The translations under genes and the position numbers were made by a program. The notes under the pieces are model-generated. The model made no database searches and was not told where the DNA came from. It worked only from the letters and a program-made list of their open reading frames with translations. Below, in pieces: positions 43,764 through 53,112 of a stretch of 64,000 nt of DNA; position 1 is the stretch's first letter; each line of letters opens with the position of its first letter. The DNA comes from Colimorpha_A sp900556615 (GTDB lineage Bacteria > Bacillota > Clostridia > Oscillospirales > CAG-272): contig CAVBUH010000050.1 of the NCBI GenBank assembly GCA_963598415.1, positions 25,209-89,208 on the forward strand, written 5' to 3'.

Positions 43764-45991
43764 ATAACGGAACCATGCCGCCTGCCGGCAGAGAAGATCT
43801 TCTTGAAGTCGAGGGCGTTATCGAGCATATTGTCTACAAAAATGATACAAACGGTTACACCGTATGCGAGCTTGCCGCAGCAAATGATGAACTTATCACT
43901 CTTGTCGGCATCATGCCGTTTCTTGCAGAGGGGGAAAGTATAAAAGCACTCGGCAAGTGGGAGCTTCATATGAGCTTCGGGCGGCAGTTCAAAATTGAAT
44001 ATTACGAAAAACAGCTTCCTGCAAGCGAAGCCTCCATGTTTAAATATCTTTCCTCCGGCGCAATCAAAGGCATAGGTCCCGTCACCGCCAAGCGAATCAT
44101 GGAACGTTTCGGCACCGACGCCTTTGAGGTTATAGAGCATAACCCGGAATGGCTTGCCGATGTAGAGGGCATCACCCTAAAAAAAGCCCGAAAAATATCA
44201 GAACGCTTTAAAGAGACTTTCGGAGTACGCTCCGTAATGATGTTCTGCCGCGACTTTTTCGGACCGGCAACAGCCATTAAGGTATACAAGCAATGGGGAG
44301 GTGCCGCCGTAGACGTCATAAAGGCAAACCCCTATGCTCTGTGCGAGGCAATTGACGGGATCGGGTTTGAAACCGCCGATCACATAGCTGAGAAGCTTGG
44401 TACGGACAAGACTTCTCCCGATCGAATCAAAGCCGGCATTCTCTATTTTATCTCCTATAATGCCGTTCAAAACGGACATACCTTCATTCCGGCGGACAAG
44501 CTTCTTCCTGCCGCAGCAAGACTTCTTTCTGCCGGCGAGGAAAAAACGGCGGCGGGAATCCGTTCTCTTCTCAGCGAAGGAAAGCTTGTATCGGTAAAAT
44601 TCAACGGCAGAGAAGTGATTTATCTCAAAGATTATTTTGAAGCCGAACGGTATTCCGCCGCAAAGCTTGATCAGCTTGACCGGCTTTGCGAAAGAATATC
44701 TCTGAGCGACGCCGACCGTTTTATCACACAGCTTGAGTCCGAAATCGGAATAACCTATGCCGCACTCCAGAAAAAAGCTATTATCGATTCCATTAACAGC
44801 GGTGTAATGGTGCTCACGGGAGGTCCCGGAACCGGAAAAACCACCGTAATTCGCGCCGTAATTACCGTTTTCGAGAGAATGGGACTGAAAATCGTGCTTG
44901 CCGCTCCTACGGGACGCGCTGCCAAACGCATGTCCGAGGCGACTTCAAGAGAAGCAAAAACCATACATCGTCTTCTTGAAATGGACTATTCAAACGGAAA
45001 TAAGCCGACGTTTCGACGCGATGAAAACGATATGCTCGATGAGGACGCGATCATTATCGACGAGGCTTCGATGGTGGATACCCTGCTTATGGTTTCGCTC
45101 CTCAAAGCAATAAAGCCGGGAGCAAGACTTATGCTGATCGGTGACGCCGACCAGCTTCCGTCTGTCGGAGCGGGATACGTTCTGAACGATATTATAGAAA
45201 GCGGAAGGTTCAGTTCCGTCTGTCTGAAGGAAATATTCCGTCAGGCGCAGACAAGTCTGATTGTCAGAAATGCGCACGCAATTAACAACGGCGAATATCC
45301 CGATCTCACCGTCAAAAACGGGGACTTCTTTTTCCTCAGACGGGAAGATGAGAGAAGCATTGCACCGACAGTAACGGAGCTGATTTCCTCCCGTCTCCCG
45401 AAAACCTACGGAGAGGATATCAAAAAAAGCATTCAGGTGATAACGCCGTCACATAAAGGAGCGGCGGGAACCGATAATTTAAACGCTTTGCTTCAGAACG
45501 CGCTGAATCCTCCCGAACCTTTCAAAGCGGAAAAAAAGGTACGGGATGTCGTTTTCCGGGCCGGAGATAAAATTATGCAAACCAAAAATAACTATGATAT
45601 TCCATGGAATCGAGGAGGCAGAGAAGGCTCCGGAATCTTCAACGGAGATATCGGTAAAATTATTTCGGTTGATAATCACTCCGAATCCGTCACAATTGAC
45701 TTCGACGGAAGAATTGCCGAATACGACTTTGCACAGCTCGATGAAATCGAACACGCCTACGCGATCACCATACATAAAAGTCAGGGAAGCGAGTACCCCG
45801 TAATCATTATACCTTTGTTCAGCTTTTCCCCCCGCCTTCTTACCCGCAATCTGCTGTATACTGCCGTCACAAGAGCCAAAGATATGGTCATTCTGGTCGG
45901 CTCCGAAAAAGTGATAAAAAGTATGGTAGATAATAACCGTTTGGTACAAAGATATACCGGTCTCTCTTTCCTTCTTAAATCTTATGAATGA
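43760..45991 (+). CDS. recD2: RecD2-type superfamily 1B DNA helicase
   Basis: A 5'-3' DNA helicase of 743 residues not associated with RecBC. The N-terminal RecD2-specific domain begins GVIEHIVYKNDTNGYTVCEL. Helix-hairpin-helix elements lie at IKGIGPVTAKRIMERFG and the following VEGITLKKARKISERF. The motor has Walker A LTGGPGTGKTTVIRAV near residue 352, DEDAIIIDEASMVDT (motif II), MLIGDADQLPSVGAG (motif III) and the C-terminal TIHKSQGSEYPVIIIPL and LLYTAVTRAK. All motor motifs are intact. It is coupled to the 34-residue peptide gene upstream. Confidence 0.96.
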   Translation: MNNGTMPPAGREDLLEVEGVIEHIVYKNDTNGYTVCELAAANDELITLVGIMPFLAEGESIKALGKWELHMSFGRQFKIEYYEKQLPASEASMFKYLSSGAIKGIGPVTAKRIMERFGTDAFEVIEHNPEWLADVEGITLKKARKISERFKETFGVRSVMMFCRDFFGPATAIKVYKQWGGAAVDVIKANPYALCEAIDGIGFETADHIAEKLGTDKTSPDRIKAGILYFISYNAVQNGHTFIPADKLLPAAARLLSAGEEKTAAGIRSLLSEGKLVSVKFNGREVIYLKDYFEAERYSAAKLDQLDRLCERISLSDADRFITQLESEIGITYAALQKKAIIDSINSGVMVLTGGPGTGKTTVIRAVITVFERMGLKIVLAAPTGRAAKRMSEATSREAKTIHRLLEMDYSNGNKPTFRRDENDMLDEDAIIIDEASMVDTLLMVSLLKAIKPGARLMLIGDADQLPSVGAGYVLNDIIESGRFSSVCLKEIFRQAQTSLIVRNAHAINNGEYPDLTVKNGDFFFLRREDERSIAPTVTELISSRLPKTYGEDIKKSIQVITPSHKGAAGTDNLNALLQNALNPPEPFKAEKKVRDVVFRAGDKIMQTKNNYDIPWNRGGREGSGIFNGDIGKIISVDNHSESVTIDFDGRIAEYDFAQLDEIEHAYAITIHKSQGSEYPVIIIPLFSFSPRLLTRNLLYTAVTRAKDMVILVGSEKVIKSMVDNNRLVQRYTGLSFLLKSYE

Positions 45992-45996
45992 TATAG

Positions 45997-46165
45997 CGAT
46001 TATAAAACTCCGTTTTACGTCGGTTACGCTGCGGCAGGTTTACGCACGCTTATCGCCGCACCCAAATTACGGATTTTAGACTCGTTCTCTCAGCGTGCAA
46101 CCTCGCTTTGTTTGTCTTAAAAGTGTTTTTTCATCGAAAAATCCGCTGAAAAACAGAATGGAATT
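45997..46165 (+). repeat. Family B repeat
   Basis: GATTATAAAACTCCGTTTTACG, CTGCGGCAGGTTTACGCACG, CAGCGTGCAACCTCGCTTTG and AAATCCGCTGAAAAAC, ending GGAATT. This copy has no A repeat attached. It lies in the recD2-comFC gap. Confidence 0.65.
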
Positions 46166-46223
46166 ATATTGCTGACCTTTACAATCGGCTACTGATATAC
46201 CGAAAGGAGCTTTTCCACGGAAA

Positions 46224-46985
46224 ATGAAAAGTAAATCTCTGAAAAGGTTCTTTACTGCTGCCTGCGATATCTTTTTCCCACCGAAGTGCATCGGTTGCGG
46301 AGAAACAATAGATAACCGCAGACAAAGCCGTGTTCTCTGTCCTGTCTGCCGCCAAAAATTTCTGTCGGAGATCTCAAAACCGTGTCCGGTATGCGGAAAA
46401 GAGTATTCGTTCTGCATATGTAAGCCGAAGGGTTTTCTCCCTGATGGCTTTGCCTATTCGCTTCCTTACGATAAAGAGAGTGGAATCACAAGAAAAATGA
46501 TTCTATGCTGTAAAAACCGTCGTGTCTGCGCGGTTTTTAAAGAAATTGCCGCGGCGATGCTTGAAACAGCAAAAATCAATCATATACTGACGGAAAATTC
46601 TCTGATCACCTATGTTCCCCGCGCGCCTGAAAAAGTTGTCAGAAAAGGTCTTGACCAAGCCGAAGAACTTGCAAAAGAATTTTCGAAGGTTTCGGGAATT
46701 CAATGTGTCGAACTGATCCGTCACAGAAGATTTTCCTATGAGCAAAAAAATCTCGGAGAAGCAATGAGGAGCACAAACGCAGAAAAAAATTTCCGGCTGT
46801 CCGACCGTAAAAATCTAATCGCAGGGAAAAACATAATCCTGATCGACGATATCGTAACAACCGGGGCTACGGTTAACGCCTGTACCTGCCTGCTTAAAGA
46901 AGCAGGAGCGGAAAGTGTTTTTTGTCTGAGCGCTTCAAAAAATATCAAAACACCGTCTTATCATATAAAGGAGGAGAAACCATGA
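46224..46985 (+). CDS. comFC: ComF-family phosphoribosyltransferase-like protein
   Basis: A 253-residue ComFC-type protein required for DNA uptake in competent Firmicutes. An N-terminal zinc-finger region has four CxxC-like pairs: CIGCGETI, LCPVCRQKF, CPVCGKEYSFC. The phosphoribosyltransferase fold follows, with the PRPP loop IILIDDIVTTGATVNAC near residue 205. YVPRAPEKVVRKGLDQAEEL is the conserved mid-domain motif. No ComFA helicase or other comGenes are nearby. Its final codons contain the ribosome-binding site of the MreB-like gene, and its TGA overlaps that gene's ATG. Confidence 0.9.
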   Translation: MKSKSLKRFFTAACDIFFPPKCIGCGETIDNRRQSRVLCPVCRQKFLSEISKPCPVCGKEYSFCICKPKGFLPDGFAYSLPYDKESGITRKMILCCKNRRVCAVFKEIAAAMLETAKINHILTENSLITYVPRAPEKVVRKGLDQAEELAKEFSKVSGIQCVELIRHRRFSYEQKNLGEAMRSTNAEKNFRLSDRKNLIAGKNIILIDDIVTTGATVNACTCLLKEAGAESVFCLSASKNIKTPSYHIKEEKP

Positions 46986-47917
46986 TCAAAAAAATCGGAA
47001 TTGATGTCGGAAGCTGTTTCATCCGAACCGTTATCCCCGGTGAACCGTCCTCGATAACGGAGGAGCCCGCCGTAACGGCAATAACCGAAAATGGAAAAAT
47101 TGTCGCCTGCGGCACCGAAGCGATAAGATTTGACGCAGGCGCTCCCGGAACTGTTTTTTTATCCAAGCTTATTCCGGACAGCGGAGAGCTTTCTGACGCC
47201 GGTCAAGCCGTCGCCATATTCTCCTACATACTCAAAAAAAATCGAATGAAAGGCGCGGATGTCTATCTCTCGCTTTCCGGGCGGTGCGGCGATGAAGCGG
47301 AAAGGCTGTTCGTGGATGCTGCTCAGCGTGCAGGAGCAAGAGACGTTTTCGTTGTTAATTCCTTATATGCCGCCGCAAGGGGGTGCAGCCTGAAAGGGAG
47401 CGGAGACTCACTGATTATCGATATCGGATATGAAACGGCATCTATGGCAGCTTATTCCCGCGGAAAGGAAGCTGCGGTTTCCCACAGTGAATTTGCCGGA
47501 GCCGCATTTGACAGAGCCATCATATCCTATGTTATGAAAAAATATCATATGTCGCTTACTCACGAGGAAGCGGACAGAATAAAAAAAGAGATCGGAACCA
47601 TGGTTCCGTCCGAAAAAAAACAAACCGATATTCGGGTGATGCGCCATGCCGTCGGACTTCCCAAGGTGCTTACTGTAACAGAGGAAGAGATATCCTCCGC
47701 GATGGAGCCGGTTTTCGACGAGCTTACCGACGAAATCATTGCTCTTGTAAGAACACTTCCTTCTGAGCCCGATAAGCTGATCCTTACCGGAGGAGGCGCA
47801 CGGCTCCGCGCGCTCGCTCCCGCTCTTGCGCCGATCGTCTGTATCCCCGTCGAAATATCTCCCGATCCCGAACTCGCTGTTATAAGAGGACTTTCCGCTA
47901 TCATCGAAAGAGAATAG
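46982..47917 (+). CDS. Divergent MreB-like actin-family protein
   Basis: A 311-residue actin-fold protein. The start at 46982 follows a perfect AAAGGAGG inside comFC. The phosphate-1 loop reads IGIDVGSCFIRTV instead of the usual DLGTANTLIY, phosphate-2 IIDIGYETASMAAYS instead of DIGGGTTEVAV, and the adenosine motif is KLILTGGGARLRALAP. It is shorter than MreB (about 335-345) and has SKLIPDSGELSD-AGQAVAIF where MreB carries its interdomain helix. Glycines of the nucleotide cleft are partly kept, so binding is plausible. It could be a third MreB/Mbl paralogue or a specialised filament. No mreCD is adjacent. Confidence 0.78.
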   Translation: MIKKIGIDVGSCFIRTVIPGEPSSITEEPAVTAITENGKIVACGTEAIRFDAGAPGTVFLSKLIPDSGELSDAGQAVAIFSYILKKNRMKGADVYLSLSGRCGDEAERLFVDAAQRAGARDVFVVNSLYAAARGCSLKGSGDSLIIDIGYETASMAAYSRGKEAAVSHSEFAGAAFDRAIISYVMKKYHMSLTHEEADRIKKEIGTMVPSEKKQTDIRVMRHAVGLPKVLTVTEEEISSAMEPVFDELTDEIIALVRTLPSEPDKLILTGGGARLRALAPALAPIVCIPVEISPDPELAVIRGLSAIIERE

Positions 47918-47989
47918 AATAACGCCATACTGTTTTCTATCTGTTTATTAAGAATAAGGTAATCAATTAAAAATAAAAAGGAGAATAAA

Positions 47990-48739
47990 ATGAATCTTCT
48001 CGCCATCGGAAACAGCTATTCAGACGATGCAACCGCGCTTCTCAGCCAAGTTGCTGCCGCAGACAACGTACACATCAATGCCGTCAATCTGTTTGAAGGA
48101 GGATGCTCTCTTGAAAAGCATATTGATAACCTTGAAAACAATCGCGCCTCATACATTTACGAAGAAAACGGGATTCTCACTGACAGAAGGGTAACCTCCG
48201 AAGAAGTTCTTAAAGAAAACCACTGGGACATCATAACGATTCAGCAAGCAAGCCGCTTCAGCGGCATTCTCGACTCTTTTTTCCCTTATGCCGAACAGCT
48301 TCTTGCCTTTGCGAAAAGCTTATCTCCTGATTCAAAATTCTATTTTCATCAAACATGGGCTTACGAAAGAGATTTCCGGAATGAATGGTTCAATGCCTAT
48401 TCCTTTTCACAGGAAAAAATGTTCGAGGCAATATTTTCCGCCTCTTTCCGTGTTGCCTCAAGGCTGAAAACCGGTATGATAAGAACAGGCGAAGTTATAC
48501 AGGCGCTTCGGGCAAAAAAGCCTTTTGATTATGAAAACGGCGGCATCAGCCTGAACCGCGACGGACTTCATCTCAGCTTGACCTACGGACGGCTCGCCGC
48601 AGCACTCTCCTACTATACTGCCGTTACAGGAAATGATGTAAGAGGAAATACCTTTGCGCCGGAGGGAACAGCCCCTGATATAGCGCAGCTGGTCAGAGAA
48701 ACCGTTTATGAGGTTTACAGCAGAAAGGTATACTTATGA
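47990..48739 (+). CDS. DUF4886-like SGNH-hydrolase-fold protein
   Basis: A 249-residue intracellular protein without a signal peptide. The start LLAIGNSYSDDATALLSQVA carries the GNSxSDD nucleophile block. EGGCSLEKHIDN, ITIQQASRFSG and the C-terminal LNRDGLHLSLTYGRLAA supply the other blocks of an SGNH hydrolase (the DGLHLS segment with catalytic Asp and His). This matches the DUF4886 pattern, whose substrates are unknown but probably esterified sugars. AAAGGAG precedes the ATG. It overlaps the GNAT gene by ATGA. Confidence 0.82.
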   Translation: MNLLAIGNSYSDDATALLSQVAAADNVHINAVNLFEGGCSLEKHIDNLENNRASYIYEENGILTDRRVTSEEVLKENHWDIITIQQASRFSGILDSFFPYAEQLLAFAKSLSPDSKFYFHQTWAYERDFRNEWFNAYSFSQEKMFEAIFSASFRVASRLKTGMIRTGEVIQALRAKKPFDYENGGISLNRDGLHLSLTYGRLAAALSYYTAVTGNDVRGNTFAPEGTAPDIAQLVRETVYEVYSRKVYL

Positions 48740-49407
48740 TCATTCAAGAGGAAAGCAGCGGACTGATCGGAAATTGGGATCTGATTCTTCCGCTAGGATT
48801 AATCCTTACAGTTGATGGAGACAGAACTGTTACCTCTTTCCCTGAAACACTCGACGCGGCAGAATATCTTGAATCGCTTCCGGCGGAGGAAATATTTACA
48901 AACCAAACCAAGGTTAGATTATCTGAAATGCTGTTTTCGAGACTGAAGAGTCTGGGATATGAAAGCGAAACCGTATTCAGCACCGAGTTTCATATTGACA
49001 AAAAAGAAAAGCTGAACAAAGCCTTGATTCTTCCCTCTACAGAACCGCTTCTTCCCCAACACAGCTATGAAAATCTAACTGACTGTGAACCGGATCCCCT
49101 CGGAGAAGGGCTTCTTTGCTTTGGAACTGTCATTGACGGAAAAATCGTTTCGGCTGCATCGGAAAACCCGCATGCTCCCGACAGCAAAGTCATCGACATC
49201 GGGGTCGAAACCGCGGAAGGCTTTACCGGACACGGCTACGCCGCTTCCAATATCGCTTCGCTTGCCTATTATCTTCTTGATCCCGGAATCTCGGTGACAT
49301 ACATAGCAGAGGACCAAAACATCCCCTCGCTTCGCATTGCTGAAAAGGTTGGTTTTACCCGAAATGTCAGAGAACTGAGAGTGGTCTGTGAGAAGAGACA
49401 ACAGTGA
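48736..49407 (+). CDS. GNAT-family N-acetyltransferase
   Basis: A 223-residue protein whose second half is a GNAT fold: FGTVIDGKIVSAASENPHAP, a beta strand with VIDIGVETAEGFTGHGYAAS (acetyl-CoA loop, here GHGYAA), and SLRIAEKVGFTRN. The first 100 residues have no recognisable motif. Together with the SGNH-like protein it overlaps, it could acetylate and deacetylate related molecules; this is inference from the coupling alone. It ends at a hairpin (49438-49467). Confidence 0.8.
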   Translation: MIIQEESSGLIGNWDLILPLGLILTVDGDRTVTSFPETLDAAEYLESLPAEEIFTNQTKVRLSEMLFSRLKSLGYESETVFSTEFHIDKKEKLNKALILPSTEPLLPQHSYENLTDCEPDPLGEGLLCFGTVIDGKIVSAASENPHAPDSKVIDIGVETAEGFTGHGYAASNIASLAYYLLDPGISVTYIAEDQNIPSLRIAEKVGFTRNVRELRVVCEKRQQ

Positions 49408-49437
49408 TAACGGTTTTCGCATTAAACGCCAACCGGA

Positions 49438-49467
49438 CAAAAAGGCGGTCGGAAATCCGTCTTTTTG
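49438..49467 (+). terminator. Terminator of the DUF4886-GNAT pair
   Basis: CAAAAAGGCGG and CCGTCTTTTTG pair with an 8-nt loop and a built-in A/T tract. Confidence 0.65.
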
Positions 49468-49570
49468 GTTATAACCCGGTCGGTTTTGCCTTGCTGTTTT
49501 CCGTTTTAGCTGTTACCATATCAGCACCGGCCTTCTGCCGGCAAGATTTGTGTCAGAAAAATCTCTTGTG

Positions 49571-49737
49571 TTAAGGGTGCCTCTAAAAAATCACTGCCCA
49601 AAACGGTTCGATCTGTTTTCTGTCATTCGTCACAAAATCCTTGTCAGATGGATACGCTGTCTCCGGGATTTTTGTTTTGACTGACGAAAAAATCTCTTTG
49701 GCACCTATGAACATTGATTTTTTAGAGGCACCCTTAA
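49571..49737 (+). repeat. Family D MITE-like repeat
   Basis: A 167-bp copy. TTAAGGGTGCCTCTAAAAAA at one end is matched inverted by TTTTTTAGAGGCACCCTTAA at the other, a 20-bp perfect terminal repeat. The interior has GACGAAAAAATCTC. Confidence 0.8.
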
Positions 49738-49969
49738 TGAAATATTGTCAAAAATATCTCCTCCTCGGTACAGCGTTTTGCAATAAAACAAGAAAATCGA
49801 TTGTTTTCCGGAGCAAATTCGAAGAAATCACAGACTTTAGGAGGGTATTCTAAAGGATAGTTTTGAAATAAATAGAACACGGTCCCCTCGACAGGAAAAA
49901 GACAGTGAATTTTTTACGTTCTCTGTCTTTTTTCTCGTTTTCAAGCACCGTATTTGTGTCCATAGATAC

Positions 49970-50017
49970 TCTAAGTGTAAAATAAAAATTGGCAAAAAGA
50001 GAGGAAAGAAGCCCTAT
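49970..50017 (+). repeat. Repeat E, copy 1 (probable insertion-sequence end)
   Basis: TCTAAGTGTAAAATAAAAAT, TGGCAAAAAGAG and GGAAAGAAGCCCTAT, matching the window end at 63946-64000. Here an ATG-TAG follows, so any downstream gene is dead. The 50018-50170 interval shows no protein. Confidence 0.5.
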
Positions 50018-50173
50018 GTAGTAAATATCCCTGTTGTAGATTTACGAATTATTTGTCGGTAAAACAAAATGCTTGGAAACAGAACGAAAAAATACGTGAT
50101 ATTTGTACTTGCACGGATTAGGGAAGAAACGTTGAGACCGATGCAACGGAAACCAGAAATTGCGAAATGGTTT

Positions 50174-50226
50174 TTAAGGCAATACCGCACAATGATTATT
50201 GTACAGTTGCGCTGCGAATACCTTAG
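50174..50226 (+). repeat. Family A repeat, short remnant
   Basis: TTAAGGCAATACCGCACAATG at the left and CGAATACCTTAG at the right, with only the terminal palindrome region kept. Confidence 0.5.
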
Positions 50227-50390
50227 AAAACATGGTATATCGCCCATATTATGCACTTTTGAATTATATTAGTTGTGAACAATCAACAAAATATATAATA
50301 TTATTTGTCTATTATGCAAATGGATTTTTTTGGAATATTATGATAGAATAATTTTACAGTTTACATCTTACTTGTATGAGGAGAAACAAA

Positions 50391-51431
50391 ATGAAAACTA
50401 AAAAAAATGAAAAAGTGCTTTTGTTTATTTTATCGTTTATGATAATGGCGTCGCTGTTATCGGTATCCATGTCGGTGTCGGCAAATACAAAAAGTCTTAC
50501 CGCACGGAAAATTACCCAAGTACCAGACATAGACGGGGAAATGGAAGAGATGTGGGAAGAATGCGAGGTAGCGGAGGTACTTAATTTTGGAAGCAATATC
50601 TTTCCAAATACTTCCACGGAAGCGGCAAATGAAGTCAATCCGGTAGCTACCGCAAAAGCAAGAGTAATGTGGGATGAAAAACACTTATATCTCTTTGTTG
50701 AAGTATATGATACTACTCCCAACAAAGAGGCAAGCAAAACAAATTATGAGGACTGCGATATAGACAGCGTAGATATTCAAATATCGGAATCCAATGCCCT
50801 TCATGAACCGATGAGAGATGATACTGTCGGAAAAGGTAATAAATATCCCGGAAACGGAATATTTAACGTAAATATAAACGGTTACATATCCGGATGGGGC
50901 GGCGTATGGTATGCGGGTAGCGGAGCTACCGAAGTAAATGCGGAGGCAGTTATCACAAATTACGGATATTGTTTTGAAATGGTTCTCCCGCTTCAGACAA
51001 TTACAGCAGATGTCGGAACTACCATAGGATTAGAGTTTCAGATTAACGACAATCAGGATGGAACCGGACGCACCGCAATCAGACAATGGAGTTGTGCAGA
51101 ATGTTTAGCACATTCCGATACGATTTATCTGGGAGAGCTTGTACTTGTAGGTGAAAACGGAGAAACGGCTCCTCAAACAACGGAACCGCAAACAACAGAG
51201 CTGCCAACAACGGAACCTCAAGCAACAGAGCCGCAAACAACGGAACCTCAGACCTCCAAAAATCCAGAAATCTCCGATACATCTAAGGTAACGGCAGAAA
51301 ATACCGAGACCAAGAATGGCAATGTGAGCGATGATGACGACGGAGGTTTTCCGATATGGATTCCTATTGTAGTTATTGCCGCCGCCGCGATTGTTGTAGT
51401 CGTAATCGTGATCGTCAAGAAGAAAAAGTAA
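50391..51431 (+). CDS. Cell-surface protein with CBM9-like domain and C-terminal anchor
   Basis: A 346-residue secreted, membrane-held protein. The signal peptide is at 1-32 (LLFILSFMIMASLLSVSMSV). The domain from about 38 to 225 resembles the family 9 carbohydrate-binding module of xylanases: QVPDIDGEMEEMWEECE, ARVMWDEKHLYLFVEVYDT, DSVDIQIS and LEFQINDNQDG. A run of TTEPQ-type repeats (about 232-262) and an acidic linker lead to a C-terminal helix (WIPIVVIAAAAIVVVVIVIV) with a KKKK tail; no LPxTG motif is seen. Binding of plant or yeast polysaccharide is the likely role. GGAG supports the ATG at 50391 over the 50376 frame start. The stretch is more AT-rich than its neighbours. Confidence 0.83.
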   Translation: MKTKKNEKVLLFILSFMIMASLLSVSMSVSANTKSLTARKITQVPDIDGEMEEMWEECEVAEVLNFGSNIFPNTSTEAANEVNPVATAKARVMWDEKHLYLFVEVYDTTPNKEASKTNYEDCDIDSVDIQISESNALHEPMRDDTVGKGNKYPGNGIFNVNINGYISGWGGVWYAGSGATEVNAEAVITNYGYCFEMVLPLQTITADVGTTIGLEFQINDNQDGTGRTAIRQWSCAECLAHSDTIYLGELVLVGENGETAPQTTEPQTTELPTTEPQATEPQTTEPQTSKNPEISDTSKVTAENTETKNGNVSDDDDGGFPIWIPIVVIAAAAIVVVVIVIVKKKK

Positions 51432-51538
51432 TCGCGGACAGAGAGGTTTTCAACGAAGTTGTAGAGCCGTGAAACGCAATTTTCGGCTGAAGTATAATAT
51501 CCTCAGAACGTCATCCTTAATGGGTGGCGTTCTTTTGC

Positions 51539-51718
51539 TTAAGGCAATACCGCACAATGATTGTTGTGCAGTTGCGCCGCCGGATTTTTCGTCAAACAAT
51601 ACAAATTGAGGAGGCAAGAGTGACTCCTCTGCCGACGAAATTGGTGAAGTATGACGGAATAGATGCAAGCAAATGCGCAATAAAGGCGTTAGCTGTGCAC
51701 CCGGCGGTATTGCCTTAA
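51539..51718 (-). repeat. Family A MITE-like repeat, inverted copy
   Basis: TTAAGGCAATACCGCACAATG to CACCCGGCGGTATTGCCTTAA, 180 bp, with AATTGAGGAGGCAAGAGTG in the core. Confidence 0.8.
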
Positions 51719-51890
51719 ATAGTCCTATTATTTTTTCAGAATATTCAAACTCCTTTTAATTATAATTTGCGTTTGTAAACTGTAAAATAAATGTTTGAAT
51801 CTTAGTCCAATCATATTTTACTCACATGGGATTAACGGAACGCAGGCACAAAAGCTGTTCCCAATAATATGGTTTTACCTGAAAACATGA

Positions 51891-52052
51891 GGAATTGGTG
51901 CGGACGTTAAAGAAAAGCTTCTCGCAATCGGTGAAAAGATTAGAATGAATTTGATACCATCAAAGCACCCCTATGCAGAAGCGATGTTAGATGCACACTT
52001 GCAAAATGTAAAAGAGTATGAGCTTCAGTTTTTGTTCCACTCTGACGGATGA
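51891..52052 (+). pseudogene. Possible coding remnant, family unknown
   Basis: An open stretch reads GIGADVKEKLLAIGEKIRMN then LIPSKHPYAEAMLDAHLQNV and KEYELQFLFHSDG-stop. It looks like the C-terminus of a protein, but a stop precedes it and there is no start or ribosome-binding site. The rest of 51720-52258 shows nothing recognisable. Confidence 0.25.
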
Positions 52053-52258
52053 TTTTGCTTCATTGTCGCTCTTTTAATAACAGCAAGCTAAAACCGCCTG
52101 CCGAAGGGCAGAAAAGCTTACTACGCTTATACTGCAAACCGAATAACAATACCGCCCAGAAGTAACCGATCGGTCGCTCTCGGCGGTTGATTGTTTAATT
52201 TGTTTTCTGTCCTTAAAAAACGATTACTTATCCGTGATTTTTTACAGCAACGATTTTA

Positions 52259-53050
52259 TTATTTTATTGGAAGCTGAATTTCCGTTAACCAATCCTCAGT
52301 TTTTTCCTTGTTCCAAATACCGTCAATATAACATTCACGCGGGAAGTCCGACGGTTCATATCCGTTTGCCGCCGCATATTTCATAATATAAGCATATGCT
52401 TCGCCGAGAAGCTCATAGCTTCCTTTATGATAGATACAGATCGCTCTGGCCGCGGGCAAGGTTCTGAAAAAGATTTTTTCGTTGCCTTTCCCTTCTTTTG
52501 TAACAGCTTGTGAATATCTTACCATAATATTATTCTCTCTGTATTCCCCGTCAAGATATTCACAGAAGCAGTAATCCGGCTTTATACATTCTATTCCCGG
52601 ATTCAAGCTCCGGCATTCTGCCGCTGAGTCAAGAGCGAGAGAAGTTACCTCACTGTAATCCCTAAGTCGCTTCTCTTCACTGTACACAATACATTCGGAA
52701 ATCTCCTTAACAACTGCCTGATACTTCATTCCTTTTTCCTCCGATAAATAATTCAGAATGGAGAGTCGGTGAGTTATTTCAAAACGCTTTTGCTCAAGCT
52801 CGGCACGCTTCCCTATCAAGAGCTCATGTATTGCTGAACCGGTCAGGTAAAGCTTGATTTCATCAATTGTAAAATCAAGCTGACGTAACGCCTTTATTTT
52901 CGCCGCGGTTTCAAGCTGTGACGTATCGTAAAAACGGTATCCCGTCCACGAATCCACCCTTGCAGGAATCAGCAAGCCTTCTTTTTCATAAAAGCGAAGC
53001 GCCTTTACCGTAATCATGGACAGCTTTGAAAACTCTCCGATTTTCAGCAT
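52259..53050 (-). CDS. MerR-family regulator with GyrI-like ligand-binding domain
   Basis: A 263-residue transcription factor. The N-terminal HTH is MLKIGEFSKLSMITVKALRF then YEKEGLLIPARVDSWTGYRF, typical of BmrR/BltR-like MerR proteins. A coiled-coil dimerisation helix spans about 85-125, and a C-terminal GyrI-like effector domain covers about 130-263 (ARAICIYHKGSYELLGEAY). Such regulators sense lipophilic or cationic drugs and activate efflux genes; no pump is adjacent. AAAGGA precedes ATG 53050, and the promoter at 53113-53143 starts transcription near 53106, ruling out the 53107 ATG. That promoter has the 19-bp spacer and dyad of MerR targets, so autoregulation is likely. Confidence 0.9.
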   Translation of the reverse strand: MLKIGEFSKLSMITVKALRFYEKEGLLIPARVDSWTGYRFYDTSQLETAAKIKALRQLDFTIDEIKLYLTGSAIHELLIGKRAELEQKRFEITHRLSILNYLSEEKGMKYQAVVKEISECIVYSEEKRLRDYSEVTSLALDSAAECRSLNPGIECIKPDYCFCEYLDGEYRENNIMVRYSQAVTKEGKGNEKIFFRTLPAARAICIYHKGSYELLGEAYAYIMKYAAANGYEPSDFPRECYIDGIWNKEKTEDWLTEIQLPIK

Positions 53051-53112
53051 CCCGTATCCTTTCCCGCGACTGAGATTTATACCCTTCATCTCACCGTCAT
53101 CTCGCATGATCT

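Noticed and set aside
51450..51680. Short frames with LSDEKSGGATAQQSLCGIAL-like sequence, also at 59110-59343 and 34239-34559
   Set aside because: These are translations of A repeats. The frame is not kept open across copies, so no conserved peptide is implied.
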